Of a DNA stretch of 64,000 bases, positions 43,646-53,002 are shown piece after piece. The notes under the pieces are model-generated. The model worked only from the letters and a program-made list of their open reading frames with translations, ran no database searches and was not told the origin of the DNA. The stretch's first letter is position 1. Each line of letters begins with the position of its first letter. The DNA is taken from NCBI GenBank assembly GCA_000017645.1, contig CP000781.1, forward strand, positions 310,001 through 374,000, in the 5' to 3' direction. The stretch is from Xanthobacter autotrophicus Py2 (GTDB lineage Bacteria > Pseudomonadota > Alphaproteobacteria > Rhizobiales > Xanthobacteraceae). Position numbers and translations under genes: made by a program.

Positions 43646-45937
43646 TCACCCCATCCGACGGGCGGCGGCCACCACCGCCTGGCCGAAGGCGAGGCCGCCA
43701 TCGTTGGCCGGTACGTCGCCGGGCACCAGCGGGATGAGGCCATGGGCCTCAAGCCGCCGCACCGTCTCTTCCAGCAGCCGGGCATTCTGGAACACGCCGC
43801 CGGACAGGGCGACGGCGGTGAGGCCTTCCTTCGCCGCCACCTGCACCGCCGCCCCGGTGAAGGCTTCGGCGAGGCCGGCGTGGAAGGCGGCGGCCATGGC
43901 GGCGCGGGGCGACCCGGCGTGGAGGTCGTCCACCAGCGCCTTGAACAGCGGGGCGGGGTCGATCTCGATCGGGACCGCTTCAGCATGCAAGGCGAAGGGG
44001 TAGGGCGGGGCGTCGCCCTGTGCCGCCGCCTCCAGCGCCATGGCGGCCTCACCCTCGTGGCTGAGGCGGTCGGGCGCAAGGCCCAGCACCGCCGCCACCG
44101 CATCGAACAGCCGGCCGGCAGAGGAGGCCAGGGGCGCGTTCAGCCCCTTGTCCATCATGGCGCGCAGGGTCAGGAGCGGCTTGCCGGCCAACAGCGCCGC
44201 GAGGCGCGGGTCGCCATCCACAGCCGAACGCCCCAGCGCGCGGTCGAGATGGGCCAGGAGCACCCGCCACGGTTCCCGGCTCGCCGCGTCTCCTCCGGCC
44301 AGCGGGATGGGGGAGAGGCGGGCGACGCGCCGGCTGGCGCGGTAATCGCAGACGAGGATTTCGGCGCCCCAAGCGGTGCCGTCCTCGCCCAGGCCGAGGC
44401 CGTCCAGCGCGATGCCCACCACCGGCCCGTCCGCCCGCCGCCAGCCGGCCTCGGCCATGGCGGCTGCCATATGGGCATGGTGGTGCTGCACCCGCTCAAG
44501 CGGCAGGCTACGGGTGGCGGCCATATCCTCGCCGAGGCGGGTGGCGCGGTAGTCCGGGTGCAGGTCCACAGCTACCGCCGCAGGCTTGTGAGCGAAGAGG
44601 GCGGCGTAATCGGCAAGCGCGGTCTCAAAGGCGTCGCCCGTGGCCGGCTCGTCCAGGTCGCCGAGATGGTGGGAGAGCAGTGCTTTGGCGCCATGGGTCA
44701 GGCAGAGAGCGCTTTTCAGCTCCCCGCCCAGGGCGAGCACGGGCGGGGCATCGGCGAAATCGGCAGGCAGGGTGAGAGGCATGGGGGCGAGCCCGCGGCC
44801 GCGCCGCATGATCCGCAGCCGGCCCGCTACATGGCGCGCCACGCTGTCGTCGAGGCGGCGGGCGATGGGCCGGTCGTGCATGAGGAACGCATCAACGATG
44901 CCGGCGAGGCGTTCGCGGGCCTCGTCGTCGCGGAAGATCTGCGGTTCGCTGGAGCGGTTGCCGGAGGTCATCACCAGCGGGCGGCCCACGGCGGCCAGCA
45001 GCAGGTGGTGCAGGGGCGTATAGGGAAGCATCACGCCGAGATGGCGCTGGCCCGGGGCGATGCCTGGCGCGAGTGGCGCACCGGGCTTCAGGGATAGCAG
45101 CAGGATGGGGGCGGAAGGGTGGGCGAGCGCCGCCTCCTCCTCCGGCGTGATGAGGCAGAGGCCGTGGGCGGTGGCCATGTCCGCCATCACGGCCAGCGGC
45201 TTGGTGGGGCGGTGCTTGCGGGCGCGCAGCAGGGCGACGGCGTCCACCTCGGTGGCGTCGCAGGCGATGTGGAAGCCGCCGATACCCTTGATCGCGAGGA
45301 TATGCCCGGCGCGCAGCAGGGCGGCGGCACGCTCGATGGGGTCGGCCCCGGCAGCGTCGTCGCCCTCCAGCCACAGCTTCGGGCCGCAGTCCGGGCAGGC
45401 GATGGGCTGGGCGTGGAAGCGGCGGTCGGCAGGGTCGTCATATTCGGCGCGGCAGGCGGGGCACATGGGAAAGCCGGCCATGGTGGTGGCCGGGCGGTCG
45501 TAGGGCAGGCCGGTGACGATGGAGAAGCGCGGACCGCAATCGGTGCAGTTGGTGAAGGCGTAGCGGAAGCGCCGGGCCTTGGGATCGGCGATCTCGGCTC
45601 GGCAGGCGGGGCAGGTGGCCACATCCGGCACCACCCCCACCGAAACCGTGCCCGCCGCACTCTCCATGATGCGGAAGGGACCGTCCGGGACCTGGGCCGG
45701 GCGTCGCATCATTTGTTCCACGCGCGCCAGCACCGGCGCCTCGTCCGCCAGCGCCGCCGCGAAGGCATCGCGCGCCGAAGCCAGGCCGGCGATGCGGATG
45801 ATGACGCGGTCGCCGGCGTTGCGCACGTCTCCGACGAGGTCCAGCCGGCGGGCGAGGCGATAGACGAAGGGGCGGAACCCCACCCCCTGCACGATGCCGG
45901 AAACCTCGATCTCCTCGCCCGCGACCTCGGTTCCCAT
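43646..45937 (-). CDS. hypF: Carbamoyltransferase HypF (hydrogenase maturation)
   Basis: A 763-residue enzyme that makes the CN ligands of the NiFe site from carbamoyl phosphate, with HypE. Four modules are visible: an acylphosphatase domain (IVQGVGFRPFVYRLA), two zinc-finger motifs (CPACRAEIADPKA and CPACRAEYDDPAD, each paired with CxDC in TNCTDCGPR and IACPDCGPK), a YrdC-like domain and a C-terminal Kae1-like ATP-binding domain with VALSGGVFQNARLL. The first in-frame start is a TTG overlapping hupV; the ATG at 45937 is preferred. It is the last gene of the hupTUV operon and is needed to mature the sensor hydrogenase. Confidence 0.95.
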   Translation of the reverse strand: MGTEVAGEEIEVSGIVQGVGFRPFVYRLARRLDLVGDVRNAGDRVIIRIAGLASARDAFAAALADEAPVLARVEQMMRRPAQVPDGPFRIMESAAGTVSVGVVPDVATCPACRAEIADPKARRFRYAFTNCTDCGPRFSIVTGLPYDRPATTMAGFPMCPACRAEYDDPADRRFHAQPIACPDCGPKLWLEGDDAAGADPIERAAALLRAGHILAIKGIGGFHIACDATEVDAVALLRARKHRPTKPLAVMADMATAHGLCLITPEEEAALAHPSAPILLLSLKPGAPLAPGIAPGQRHLGVMLPYTPLHHLLLAAVGRPLVMTSGNRSSEPQIFRDDEARERLAGIVDAFLMHDRPIARRLDDSVARHVAGRLRIMRRGRGLAPMPLTLPADFADAPPVLALGGELKSALCLTHGAKALLSHHLGDLDEPATGDAFETALADYAALFAHKPAAVAVDLHPDYRATRLGEDMAATRSLPLERVQHHHAHMAAAMAEAGWRRADGPVVGIALDGLGLGEDGTAWGAEILVCDYRASRRVARLSPIPLAGGDAASREPWRVLLAHLDRALGRSAVDGDPRLAALLAGKPLLTLRAMMDKGLNAPLASSAGRLFDAVAAVLGLAPDRLSHEGEAAMALEAAAQGDAPPYPFALHAEAVPIEIDPAPLFKALVDDLHAGSPRAAMAAAFHAGLAEAFTGAAVQVAAKEGLTAVALSGGVFQNARLLEETVRRLEAHGLIPLVPGDVPANDGGLAFGQAVVAAARRMG

Positions 45938-45942
45938 GAGAT

Positions 45943-47400
45943 TCAATGCACCGTGCAGACCATGCAGGGGTCGAACGAGCGCACGATGTGCTGCACGCTC
46001 ACTGGCGTGGTTTCACCCTGCCGGATGGGGGCGCCCACCAGCGCCGTTTCCAGTGGCCCCGGCTGGCCAACCGCATCGCGGGGGGAGAAGTTCCAGGTGG
46101 TGGGGGCGATGATCTGGTAGCGGGCGATGCGCCCCTTCTCCACCACCATCCAGTGGCCCAGCGCCCCGCGCGCGGCTTCCGTGAGGCCGAAGGCGCGGCC
46201 GGACTGCGGCATCGCGCCTTGCGCGCACCAGGGCGCGCCGGGATGAAGCTGGCGCACCCAGCCTTCCATGGCGATGAGGGTGCGCGCCGTCTCAACCAGC
46301 CGGCCGACGACGCGGGCGCGCACGTTGGCGCCCTCCCTCGCCGCAAGGTCGCGGGCGAGGGGATGGCCGGCCACCACCTGACGGGCGAAGGCGCCGGTCT
46401 CGAACGGCAGGCCGGAGAGGCGCGGGGCCTTGCACCAGGTGTAGCCGGTCTCGTCCGCCCCATCGGGGAAGGTCGAGCCTTCGAAGGGCGGGTGGGGCGC
46501 CTCGCGGCCTTCCATGCGGGCGAAGCTGTGGTCCTCGGTGATGGCGGCCGGGTCGAGGCCCTTGGCCCGCCCGTTGGCAAAGGTGCCGCCGGTGTAGAGC
46601 CGGCCCTCGTCCAGCGCATAGGCACCGTAGGAGAGGAAGCGGTCGTGGGCGCGGCCGAGGCGGGCCAGATCCAGGTCGGCGGCGATTTCAAGGAACAGGC
46701 GGAAGTCGCCGTCCGGCCCCGCCTGTCGCCATGCTTCCAGTTCCGCCACGTCGGCGATCTCGGCCACCCGTTCCAGCGGAGCGCCATAAAGGCGCTCCTC
46801 CAGGTCCGCGCGCACGGCGCCGAGGGTGGCGATGAGGCGCATCTGGTCCCGCGCGTCGGCGCCCTTGGCGACGCCCCCCGGCTGGATCGCCAGCGTGTGC
46901 GGCCAGCGTCCGGCGAGCAGGCCCATCACGTGCAGCAGCGTCGCCCGCGTGGCGAGTGCCCGGCGCACGCTCTCGCCCTGCGCCGCCTTGAAGCGTCGGG
47001 CGGCGGTGGCGAACCACGGGCGGTCCTCATAGATGGCCCGGGCGAAGTCCGGCATGAAGAAGACGTGGAAATGGGTGAGGTGGTCCGCCACGTTCTCGGT
47101 GGCGAGGATGAGGTTGGTGGCGACCCGGCCATTGTCCGTGGGCGCGATGCCCTCAAGGCCGGCGAGCGCCAGCGCCGCCGCATGGGACTGCGACACCGAG
47201 CAGATGCCGCAGATGCGCGGCGCGATGACAAGGGCGTCCCGCGGGTCGCGCCCCTCCAGGATGCGCTCGAAACCGCGGAACAGGGGCGAATTGACGAAGG
47301 CCTGCCGCACCTCCCCGTCGGCCACGTCGAGCCGGACTTCGAGGTCGCCTTCCACCCGGTTGAACGGCCCCACCACGAGCCGTTTGGTCTCTGTGCTCAT
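45943..47400 (-). CDS. hupV: Regulatory (H2-sensing) NiFe hydrogenase large subunit
   Basis: A 485-residue large subunit. NiFe ligands are Cys 64 and Cys 67 in PRICGICSVSQSH and Cys 479 and Cys 482 in the terminal DPCMVCTVH. The protein ends exactly at His 485, so there is no C-terminal extension for an endopeptidase to remove; this marks a HupV/HoxC-type regulatory hydrogenase, not an uptake enzyme. The gas-channel residues Ile 66 and Phe 114 correspond by position to Ile62 and Phe110 of HoxC, which are tied to O2 insensitivity. It overlaps hupU by 4 bp (47397-47400) and precedes hypF directly. Confidence 0.95.
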   Translation of the reverse strand: MSTETKRLVVGPFNRVEGDLEVRLDVADGEVRQAFVNSPLFRGFERILEGRDPRDALVIAPRICGICSVSQSHAAALALAGLEGIAPTDNGRVATNLILATENVADHLTHFHVFFMPDFARAIYEDRPWFATAARRFKAAQGESVRRALATRATLLHVMGLLAGRWPHTLAIQPGGVAKGADARDQMRLIATLGAVRADLEERLYGAPLERVAEIADVAELEAWRQAGPDGDFRLFLEIAADLDLARLGRAHDRFLSYGAYALDEGRLYTGGTFANGRAKGLDPAAITEDHSFARMEGREAPHPPFEGSTFPDGADETGYTWCKAPRLSGLPFETGAFARQVVAGHPLARDLAAREGANVRARVVGRLVETARTLIAMEGWVRQLHPGAPWCAQGAMPQSGRAFGLTEAARGALGHWMVVEKGRIARYQIIAPTTWNFSPRDAVGQPGPLETALVGAPIRQGETTPVSVQHIVRSFDPCMVCTVH

Positions 47401-48416
47401 CGCTTGCGGATATCCCGCACGGCAGGTGGCGTCAGCACGTGGTCGGCGGTGGCGTTGCGCCTCAGCCGGTCCGGGGTCGCCGCCTTGGCGAGGGACGACA
47501 GGGCGATGAACCACGCCTTGGGCATGTCGGTGGGCAGGCCCACGGGGATGCCGCCGATCTTCGGGGTTTCAAGGAAGGCATGGCCCGGCTCCTCGAACTC
47601 GGGGGCGGTGCAGTTGATGCAGGCGTGGCCGCCGCGGGTGCAGGAGCCCTCGCCGTTCCAAAGCCGGGTGTTGCAGTCGGCATGGGCCTGGGTGCCGAGG
47701 CAGCCAAGATGCTCCATCATGCAGCCGAGGTCGCTCATCTTCTCGGCGCTGGCCTTGTATTCGTAATATTCGTTGCGCGGGCAGCCATGGTGCACGAGGT
47801 GGTCGGCGTAGAAGCGCGGGCGGCCATAGCTGTCGAGGTCCTCCGCCCGCATGAGGTCGGAGGCGAGCAGCATCAAGGTCTCGGTCACCCAGTTGGGATG
47901 GGTGGGGCAGCCGGCGACATTCACCACCGGCAGGCCGGAGCGGGAGCGGAAGGCCGCGCCCAGCGCCCCGCCGGGACGGCGCCCGTCATATTGCAGGCCG
48001 CAGGCATCGGCCGGATTGACGCCGGCCGCCGTGACGCCGCCATAAGCGGCACAGGTGCCCACCGCCACCACATGCTCGGCGACGGCCGCGAGCCGCCGCG
48101 CCCAGTCGATGGTGGCGGTGTCGGTGCCGGCGAGGGTGTGGAAGCGCCCGGTGCCGTTCGGCCCGCGCAGCAGCGCCCCTTCGATGCACAGGGCATCGAG
48201 CCGGACCTCGCCCGCGAGCACTGCCTCGAACAGGGCGATGGCCTCGTCCCCGGTCTCCTCCGACAGGGTTGGGTGCCACAGGAAGCGGATGTTCGCGCTC
48301 GCCAGCGTCGCGGCAAGGTCCGGGGCCTCGGCGCACAAGAGCGACATGGTGCAGCCGCCGCAGCCGCCCGATTGCAGCCACAGCACGGTGAAGGGCTCGC
48401 GCGCAAGGGTGCTCAT
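47397..48416 (-). CDS. hupU: Regulatory (H2-sensing) NiFe hydrogenase small subunit
   Basis: A 339-residue iron-sulfur subunit. The first cluster ligands are in LWLQSGGCGGCTMSLL (Cys 19, 22), later ones in VVNVAGCPTHPN and the C-terminal Cys-rich region (GCPRNEYYEYKASAEKMSDLGC, HACINC). There is no Tat signal peptide, unlike exported uptake enzymes, as expected for a soluble cytoplasmic sensor. It pairs with HupV; overlap with hupT is 4 bp on one side and with hupV 4 bp on the other. Signals to the kinase HupT. Confidence 0.95.
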   Translation of the reverse strand: MSTLAREPFTVLWLQSGGCGGCTMSLLCAEAPDLAATLASANIRFLWHPTLSEETGDEAIALFEAVLAGEVRLDALCIEGALLRGPNGTGRFHTLAGTDTATIDWARRLAAVAEHVVAVGTCAAYGGVTAAGVNPADACGLQYDGRRPGGALGAAFRSRSGLPVVNVAGCPTHPNWVTETLMLLASDLMRAEDLDSYGRPRFYADHLVHHGCPRNEYYEYKASAEKMSDLGCMMEHLGCLGTQAHADCNTRLWNGEGSCTRGGHACINCTAPEFEEPGHAFLETPKIGGIPVGLPTDMPKAWFIALSSLAKAATPDRLRRNATADHVLTPPAVRDIRKR

Positions 48417-49792
48417 GGCCGGGCCGCTGACGGGAGGATAAGGGAGATGACGGCGCCGCCCTCCGGGTGGTTGGCGGCTTCCAGCCGTCCGTCATGCTCC
48501 TCGGCGATACGGTAGCAGATGGAGAGGCCGAGCCCCGTGCCCTTGCCCACCGCCTTGGTGGTGAAGAAGGGATCGAAGATGCGGCCGAGGATGTCCTCGG
48601 GGATGCCGGGCCCGCTGTCGTGCACCCGCACCGCCACCCGCTCGCCGTCCGGGCCGCCGAGCCGCTCGCCGGTGATGTGGAGGCGCGGGTCGGGCCGGCC
48701 CTCCAGCGCGTCCACGGCGTTCTGGACGAGATTCATCAGCACCTGGTGGATGTGGCCGGGATGGCCCACCGCCTCCAGCCCCTCCGGGATCGCGACGCGG
48801 ATGGCGAGGTCGGGCATCTGGGATTTCGCCACCCAGTCCACCGCCGAGCGCACCACGCTGGCGAGGTCGAACACCTCCCGCGCCTCGCGATTGTCGGAGG
48901 AGAAGCGGCGCAGGTCCGCCACGATGTCGCGCACCCGCTCGGCGCCTTCCAGCATGCCGGCGAGGGTGGCGGGAATGTCGGCCAGCGCCCGGTCGATGCG
49001 CAGTTCCCCCCGGGTGCGGGCGAGGGCGGCGGCATCGGCGCCCCCATGCACCGCGTCGAGATAGGTGATGAGGCGCTCCGCATAGCGCTTCAGGGCGTGG
49101 GCATTGCCATAGACGAAGGAGATGGGATTGTTCAGCTCGTGGGCGACGCCGGCCACGAGGCGGCCGAGGGAGGCCATCTTCTCCGCATGCACCAGTTGCT
49201 GCTGGGTGCGCTTGAGATGTTCATGGGCGCTGGCGAGGGCGTGGTAGGCGGCGCGCAGCTCGCCGATGGGCCGGCCCACCAGCACCACGCCCACCGGCCG
49301 CCCGCGCGGGTCGAAGCGCAGGGCGCCGTTCACCGAGACCGCCTGAGGGCCTTCCGGCGTGGCGAGGGTGAATTCCCGGTCGGCGATGCGCTGGCGCCGC
49401 GCCGCCGTGGCGAGCACATCGCTGGCAGAGGTGGGGGAGGAGGGGTCGAGCAGCGCGGCGAGGGGGCGGCCGGTGAGGGCGTCCGCCAACTGGCCGAACA
49501 CGCGTTCGGCGGCGAGGTTCACCTGTTCCACCCGCCCGGCGAGGTCGCAGGCGATGAGCACGTCGGTCATGGAGCCGAGCAGGCCGGCGATGAAGCCCTG
49601 GGCTTCCTCCAGCGCGGCGTTCTTCTCCTCCAGCTCCACCTGCTGGCGCACCAGCTCCGCATAGGTCTCGTCCATCTTGCGGATGACGGCGATCCAAGCC
49701 TCCTCCGCATCGACGGCGCCGAAATCGGGCGCGCCGCTGGCGAGGGCCAGCGGGCTGTCGGCGAGAAAGTCCTTGCCCTCGGACATGGGCAT
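48413..49792 (-). CDS. hupT: Histidine kinase HupT/HoxJ of the hydrogen-sensing system
   Basis: A 459-residue soluble kinase. An N-terminal region with a coiled-coil ([23 protein letters not shown]) leads to a PAS domain ([26 protein letters not shown]), a HisKA box [23 protein letters not shown] and an HATPase domain with [12 protein letters not shown] and [18 protein letters not shown]. No membrane helices are seen. In HupT/HoxJ systems the kinase is controlled by direct contact with the HupUV sensor and acts on HupR/HoxA, which is not in this window. First gene of hupT-hupU-hupV-hypF. An ATG at 49786 is an alternative start. Confidence 0.92.
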   Translation of the reverse strand: MPMSEGKDFLADSPLALASGAPDFGAVDAEEAWIAVIRKMDETYAELVRQQVELEEKNAALEEAQGFIAGLLGSMTDVLIACDLAGRVEQVNLAAERVFGQLADALTGRPLAALLDPSSPTSASDVLATAARRQRIADREFTLATPEGPQAVSVNGALRFDPRGRPVGVVLVGRPIGELRAAYHALASAHEHLKRTQQQLVHAEKMASLGRLVAGVAHELNNPISFVYGNAHALKRYAERLITYLDAVHGGADAAALARTRGELRIDRALADIPATLAGMLEGAERVRDIVADLRRFSSDNREAREVFDLASVVRSAVDWVAKSQMPDLAIRVAIPEGLEAVGHPGHIHQVLMNLVQNAVDALEGRPDPRLHITGERLGGPDGERVAVRVHDSGPGIPEDILGRIFDPFFTTKAVGKGTGLGLSICYRIAEEHDGRLEAANHPEGGAVISLILPSAARP

Positions 49793-49878
49793 CGGGCGTG
49801 GTCCTGACGCGGGAGTTGGGACGCGGGAGCTAAGACCCGCGAGTTAATCCCGCGCCGGGGAAAAGCGCAACGCCGCCC

Positions 49879-50817
49879 TCAGCGCGGCTCCACGCCGTCG
49901 CGCAGGGCCCGCAGGCGGTCGTAGGTGTCGGGGAAAGCGTCGAGCCGGGTCAGTCCCACCATGCGGATATAGGCGGAGGGTCCGAAGCGGATCCACTGCA
50001 CCAGCTTCACCGGCGCGCCGGTCTTCACGTCGGTGCCGGTGGCCATCACCTCGAAGCCGGTCTGGCCGGAGATGCGCTGCGGTTCCGCGCGCTCCAGCTT
50101 CAGGTCCTTCACGCCGGGCAGGGTGGACAGGAGCCGGAGCGCGAACTGGCGGCGTTCGTCCTCGCGCGGCGCGCCGCCGCCCACGGTGACCACGAACAGG
50201 GGCTGGTCCACGCCCTCCTGCACGTCCTTCGGCCCGTCGGTCAGGATGAGGGTGGTGCCGGCCAGCGCCCGCACCGGGCGGAAGCCGGCGAGGTTGGTGA
50301 CGGCGAAGGGCAGGGCCGCCACCTGGTCCGGCACGGAGCGGATCGCAAGCGTAGCGAGGGCGGCCCGAACGGCGGCATCGGGATAGGCGGCGGCCTCGCT
50401 CTCGGGCACCTGCAGGGTGATGAGGCCGGTCAGCTGGTCGCTGCCCACCAGCAGCACCCATTTGCGCAGGGAGACCGGTCCCGCCGTCTGCGTGCCGGTG
50501 AACAGCACCGCCTTGGCGCCCTTGAGGGGGAAGGCCTCGCGCTTGTCGAGGGTGATGCCCTTGCCGGCCAGCGCCGTGTCGGTGAAGCCGGCGTCGATCT
50601 GCTCGTAGGCGTCCGGAGGCATTTCCACGATGAGCAGGGAGGCGTTGTGGGCGCGATCCTCGAACCCGGCGAAAGCCTGCCCTTCCACCATGCCCGGCGG
50701 CGGGACGAGGCCGATGGCCGAGCCGCGGGGGAAGGTCGGATCGGCGGCGAAGGCCGAGGACAGGGGCGCCGTAATCAGGGAGAACGCGAGGACGACGGCG
50801 GACAAGAGCAGGCGCAT
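49879..50817 (-). CDS. Secreted protein of unknown function
   Basis: A 312-residue protein with a signal peptide (MRLLLSAVVLAFSLITAPLSSAFAAD, cleavage after AFA near 24). The mature protein has alternating strands and helices with no cysteines and no motif I recognise; GSAIGLVPPPGMVEGQAFAGFED near its start and FEVMATGTDVKTGAPVKLVQWIRFG near its end look conserved-like. The ATG at 50817 follows GGAGCCCTCC; upstream in-frame sequence is Pro/Arg/Ser-rich noise. It is not obviously linked to the adjacent hup operon (66 bp upstream of hupT in the gene order, same strand, but promoter-like space between). Confidence 0.7.
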   Translation of the reverse strand: MRLLLSAVVLAFSLITAPLSSAFAADPTFPRGSAIGLVPPPGMVEGQAFAGFEDRAHNASLLIVEMPPDAYEQIDAGFTDTALAGKGITLDKREAFPLKGAKAVLFTGTQTAGPVSLRKWVLLVGSDQLTGLITLQVPESEAAAYPDAAVRAALATLAIRSVPDQVAALPFAVTNLAGFRPVRALAGTTLILTDGPKDVQEGVDQPLFVVTVGGGAPREDERRQFALRLLSTLPGVKDLKLERAEPQRISGQTGFEVMATGTDVKTGAPVKLVQWIRFGPSAYIRMVGLTRLDAFPDTYDRLRALRDGVEPR

Positions 50818-50941
50818 GGAGGGCTCCGGCGGGGGAGGAGGGACCCGGCGGCAGGGCCTCCGCTCCCTGGTACCGGATCGAAGGACCTGTTTCGGGCGAC
50901 ATTCGGGCTTTTCTGTGGGGCGTTGCCACAGGTGCGATGCT

Positions 50942-51598
50942 TCAGGTAGCTGGATTGACGCGCCGCAGCGTGAGGTTGAAGCGTCCGCCCTCGGGCAGCA
51001 GCGTGGAGGTGCCGGGCAGGATGCGGTCGATGCCGTGGAACGCGAGCCGGCTCGGTCCGGACAAGAGGAAGATGTCGCCGGAGGAGAGGCGGATCGAACG
51101 GGTGGCGCCGCCCCGCGTCTCACCGCCGATGCGGAACAGGGCGGTGTCCCCCAGCGAGAGGGAGAGGACAGGCGCGGTGAAGTCGGCTTCGTCGCGGTCC
51201 TGATGCAGGCTCATGCGCGCATCCGGCCCGTAATAATTGATGAGGCAGGCCTCGGCCGGGGCCTTGAAGGCCGCATAGGTGGTCCACAGCGCGGCCAGCG
51301 CCGGCGGCATGGCGGGCCAGGGCGCGCGGGTCTCGGGATGGAACGGTTGGTAGCGATATCCCGCAGCGTCCGAGACCCAGCCGAGCGGCCCGCAATTGCT
51401 CATGCGGACGGAAAACGGCTTTCCGGTCCGCGGCATGGCCGGCGTGAACAGCGGGGCTTTGTCCAGCACCGCGCGGATGTCCGCAAGCAGGGCGGCCTGC
51501 GCGTCCCGGTCCAGCGCCTCGCGAAACCACAGGGCGCCGGGGGCCACCTCCAGATGGGCTGGCATTTGGGCCGGCGCGGAAGCGGGCGTTGCCGTCAT
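50942..51598 (-). CDS. alkB: Alpha-ketoglutarate-dependent DNA dealkylase AlkB
   Basis: A 218-residue Fe(II)/2-oxoglutarate dioxygenase that removes N1-methyladenine and N3-methylcytosine. Iron ligands are His 132 and Asp 134 in MSLHQDRDE and His 188 in AFHGIDR; Arg residues in GRFNLTLRRV bind 2-oxoglutarate. CLINYYGPDARM is a typical AlkB segment. Full length and intact. It is divergent from the DUF1236 gene over an AT-rich region with a palindrome at 51696-51708. Confidence 0.95.
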   Translation of the reverse strand: MTATPASAPAQMPAHLEVAPGALWFREALDRDAQAALLADIRAVLDKAPLFTPAMPRTGKPFSVRMSNCGPLGWVSDAAGYRYQPFHPETRAPWPAMPPALAALWTTYAAFKAPAEACLINYYGPDARMSLHQDRDEADFTAPVLSLSLGDTALFRIGGETRGGATRSIRLSSGDIFLLSGPSRLAFHGIDRILPGTSTLLPEGGRFNLTLRRVNPAT

Positions 51599-51689
51599 GT
51601 CTTCAGGCGCTCCGAAACCGGCATTTCAAAGAAAACAGAGGTACTCGATGGCAGCTTTCCCTTGGCGTGACCATGGCTTTAATGGGGAA

Positions 51690-51708
51690 GTAACCATATG
51701 TTACATAT
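51690..51708. promoter_or_regulatory. Overlapping palindromes in the alkB/DUF1236 divergent region
   Basis: ATATGT, T, ACATAT (51696-51708) is a perfect 13-bp palindrome nested in GTAAC-N5-GTTAC (51690-51704), in the AT-richest stretch of the region (51680-51725), 91 bp upstream of alkB and 75 bp before the DUF1236 gene. It looks like an operator, but no regulator gene is adjacent. Confidence 0.4.
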
Positions 51709-51783
51709 CACAATTAAGCTAAGTCGGAACAAAAAGGCGCGGCAGGATGTCTTCGGGTCGCTGGGATCGAGAGGAGAGTCGTC

Positions 51784-52329
51784 ATGAATCCCCGCCTAAA
51801 GAGTCTCTGCGCTAGCGCCGGTCGTTCGGTTGGCCTCGGCATCGCAGTGCTGATCGCCGGGGTCTGCGCCGCGTCGGCACAGGCCGTCGTGGTGGGACCC
51901 GGAGGGTATATCTCGCCGGCCCAACGCGGGTACATCCAGGGTTATGTGGTGCGTCACCCGGTTCCGCCGGCTGTGATCCCGGGGGGCTTCGTTGCCTCCG
52001 TGGGGGCGGTGTTGCCGGCCGGCATCCCGCTCCAGAGCTTCGGCGTGGCGCCGACCTACCAGCGCTACGCCACCTACCAGCAGGGCTATTACGGGCCGGG
52101 CTATTACGGCCAGGTCTATTACGGCCAGGGCGATCCGGGGGTCGGCTATCCCGACCGGGGCGGCTACGACGTGGCCGACTACAACACGCCGGTCTATCCG
52201 GGTGAGCTTTATGGTGGTGGCTATGGCGGCGGGGCTGACCTCTCGGGCTACCGTTACGTGGTGCTCCCGGGTGCCGAGGCGGCGCTGGTGGAGCCCCGGA
52301 CCCGTCGCATCATCCTGATCATCGAATGA
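51784..52329 (+). CDS. Secreted Gly/Tyr-rich DUF1236-like protein
   Basis: A 181-residue exported protein with a signal peptide (AVLIAGVCAASAQA, cleavage near residue 34). The mature part starts with a segment reminiscent of DUF1236 (VGAVLPAGIPLQSF), continues with a Tyr/Gly/Gln-rich stretch (YYGPGYYGQVYYGQ, repeated YYGx units) and ends with VVLPGAEAALVEPRTRRIILIIE, the DUF1236-type C-terminus. Function unknown. The start has a GGAGAGTCGTC site. Likely extracytoplasmic or cell-surface. Confidence 0.7.
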   Translation: MNPRLKSLCASAGRSVGLGIAVLIAGVCAASAQAVVVGPGGYISPAQRGYIQGYVVRHPVPPAVIPGGFVASVGAVLPAGIPLQSFGVAPTYQRYATYQQGYYGPGYYGQVYYGQGDPGVGYPDRGGYDVADYNTPVYPGELYGGGYGGGADLSGYRYVVLPGAEAALVEPRTRRIILIIE

Positions 52330-52501
52330 GCGCGATGGTCGCATGACCCCGGCTCCCTTTTCCCGCGGCGGGGGGAAGAGGGGGCCGCAGGTCTGGTGGC
52401 TGGGCGCCCGGTGACCCAGGTCAGCATTTTATCCGGATCGCTGGCCGTGGCGGGCCTGTTGGGGCATGGTGCCGGCGCTCGCCCATCAGGCAGGAGAGGC
52501 C

Positions 52502-52882
52502 ATGGCACCGCACGCGAAGTTCTACTGGAACGAGCTGATGACCGACGATGTGGAAAAGGCCAAGGCCTTCTACAGCGCCGTGCTCGGCTGGACCTTCAGC
52601 GAGATGCCCATGGAGGGCGGCCGGTCCTATTATGTCGCCATGCTGGGCGACGAGCCGGTGGCCGGGCTGATGGACAAGACCGACATCGTGCCGCCCTACG
52701 TGCCGCCCCATTGGTTCGGCTACATCAGCGTGGATGATGTGGATGCCCGCGTGGCGCTGCTTGAGGCCAAGGGCGGTCAGGTGGTGCGACCGCCGTTCGA
52801 CATCGAGGGTGTCGGCCGTATCGCCATCGTCGCCGACGCGACCGGCGCTCCGCTGGGCCTCATGACTGCCTTCGACGAATAA
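52502..52882 (+). CDS. VOC family protein
   Basis: A 126-residue vicinal-oxygen-chelate protein with two beta-alpha-beta-beta-beta units: KFYWNELMTDDVEKAKAFYSAVLGWTF and VDDVDARVALLEAKGGQVVRPPFDIEGVGRIAIVADATGAPLGLM. It belongs to the glyoxalase/bleomycin-resistance superfamily; without a defined metal-ligand set the reaction is unknown. The ATG at 52502 follows AGGAGAGGCC, clearly better than the in-frame ATG 36 bp upstream. Confidence 0.85.
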   Translation: MAPHAKFYWNELMTDDVEKAKAFYSAVLGWTFSEMPMEGGRSYYVAMLGDEPVAGLMDKTDIVPPYVPPHWFGYISVDDVDARVALLEAKGGQVVRPPFDIEGVGRIAIVADATGAPLGLMTAFDE

Positions 52883-53002
52883 TTCGATCGGCTCCGGCCT
52901 GCGAGGCGCGTTCTCTCATGTGCAGCGCGGGCTCGCCGATGGACGATGAGCCTGGCTTATCGGCCGTTGGCATGAGCCGGGGGCGGCGCAGGTCACCGTG
53001 CG

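Noticed and set aside
45943-48416. Uptake or energy-conserving NiFe hydrogenase (hupSL)
   Set aside because: No Tat signal on the small subunit and no C-terminal extension on the large subunit; neighbouring HupT kinase shows it is the sensor type.
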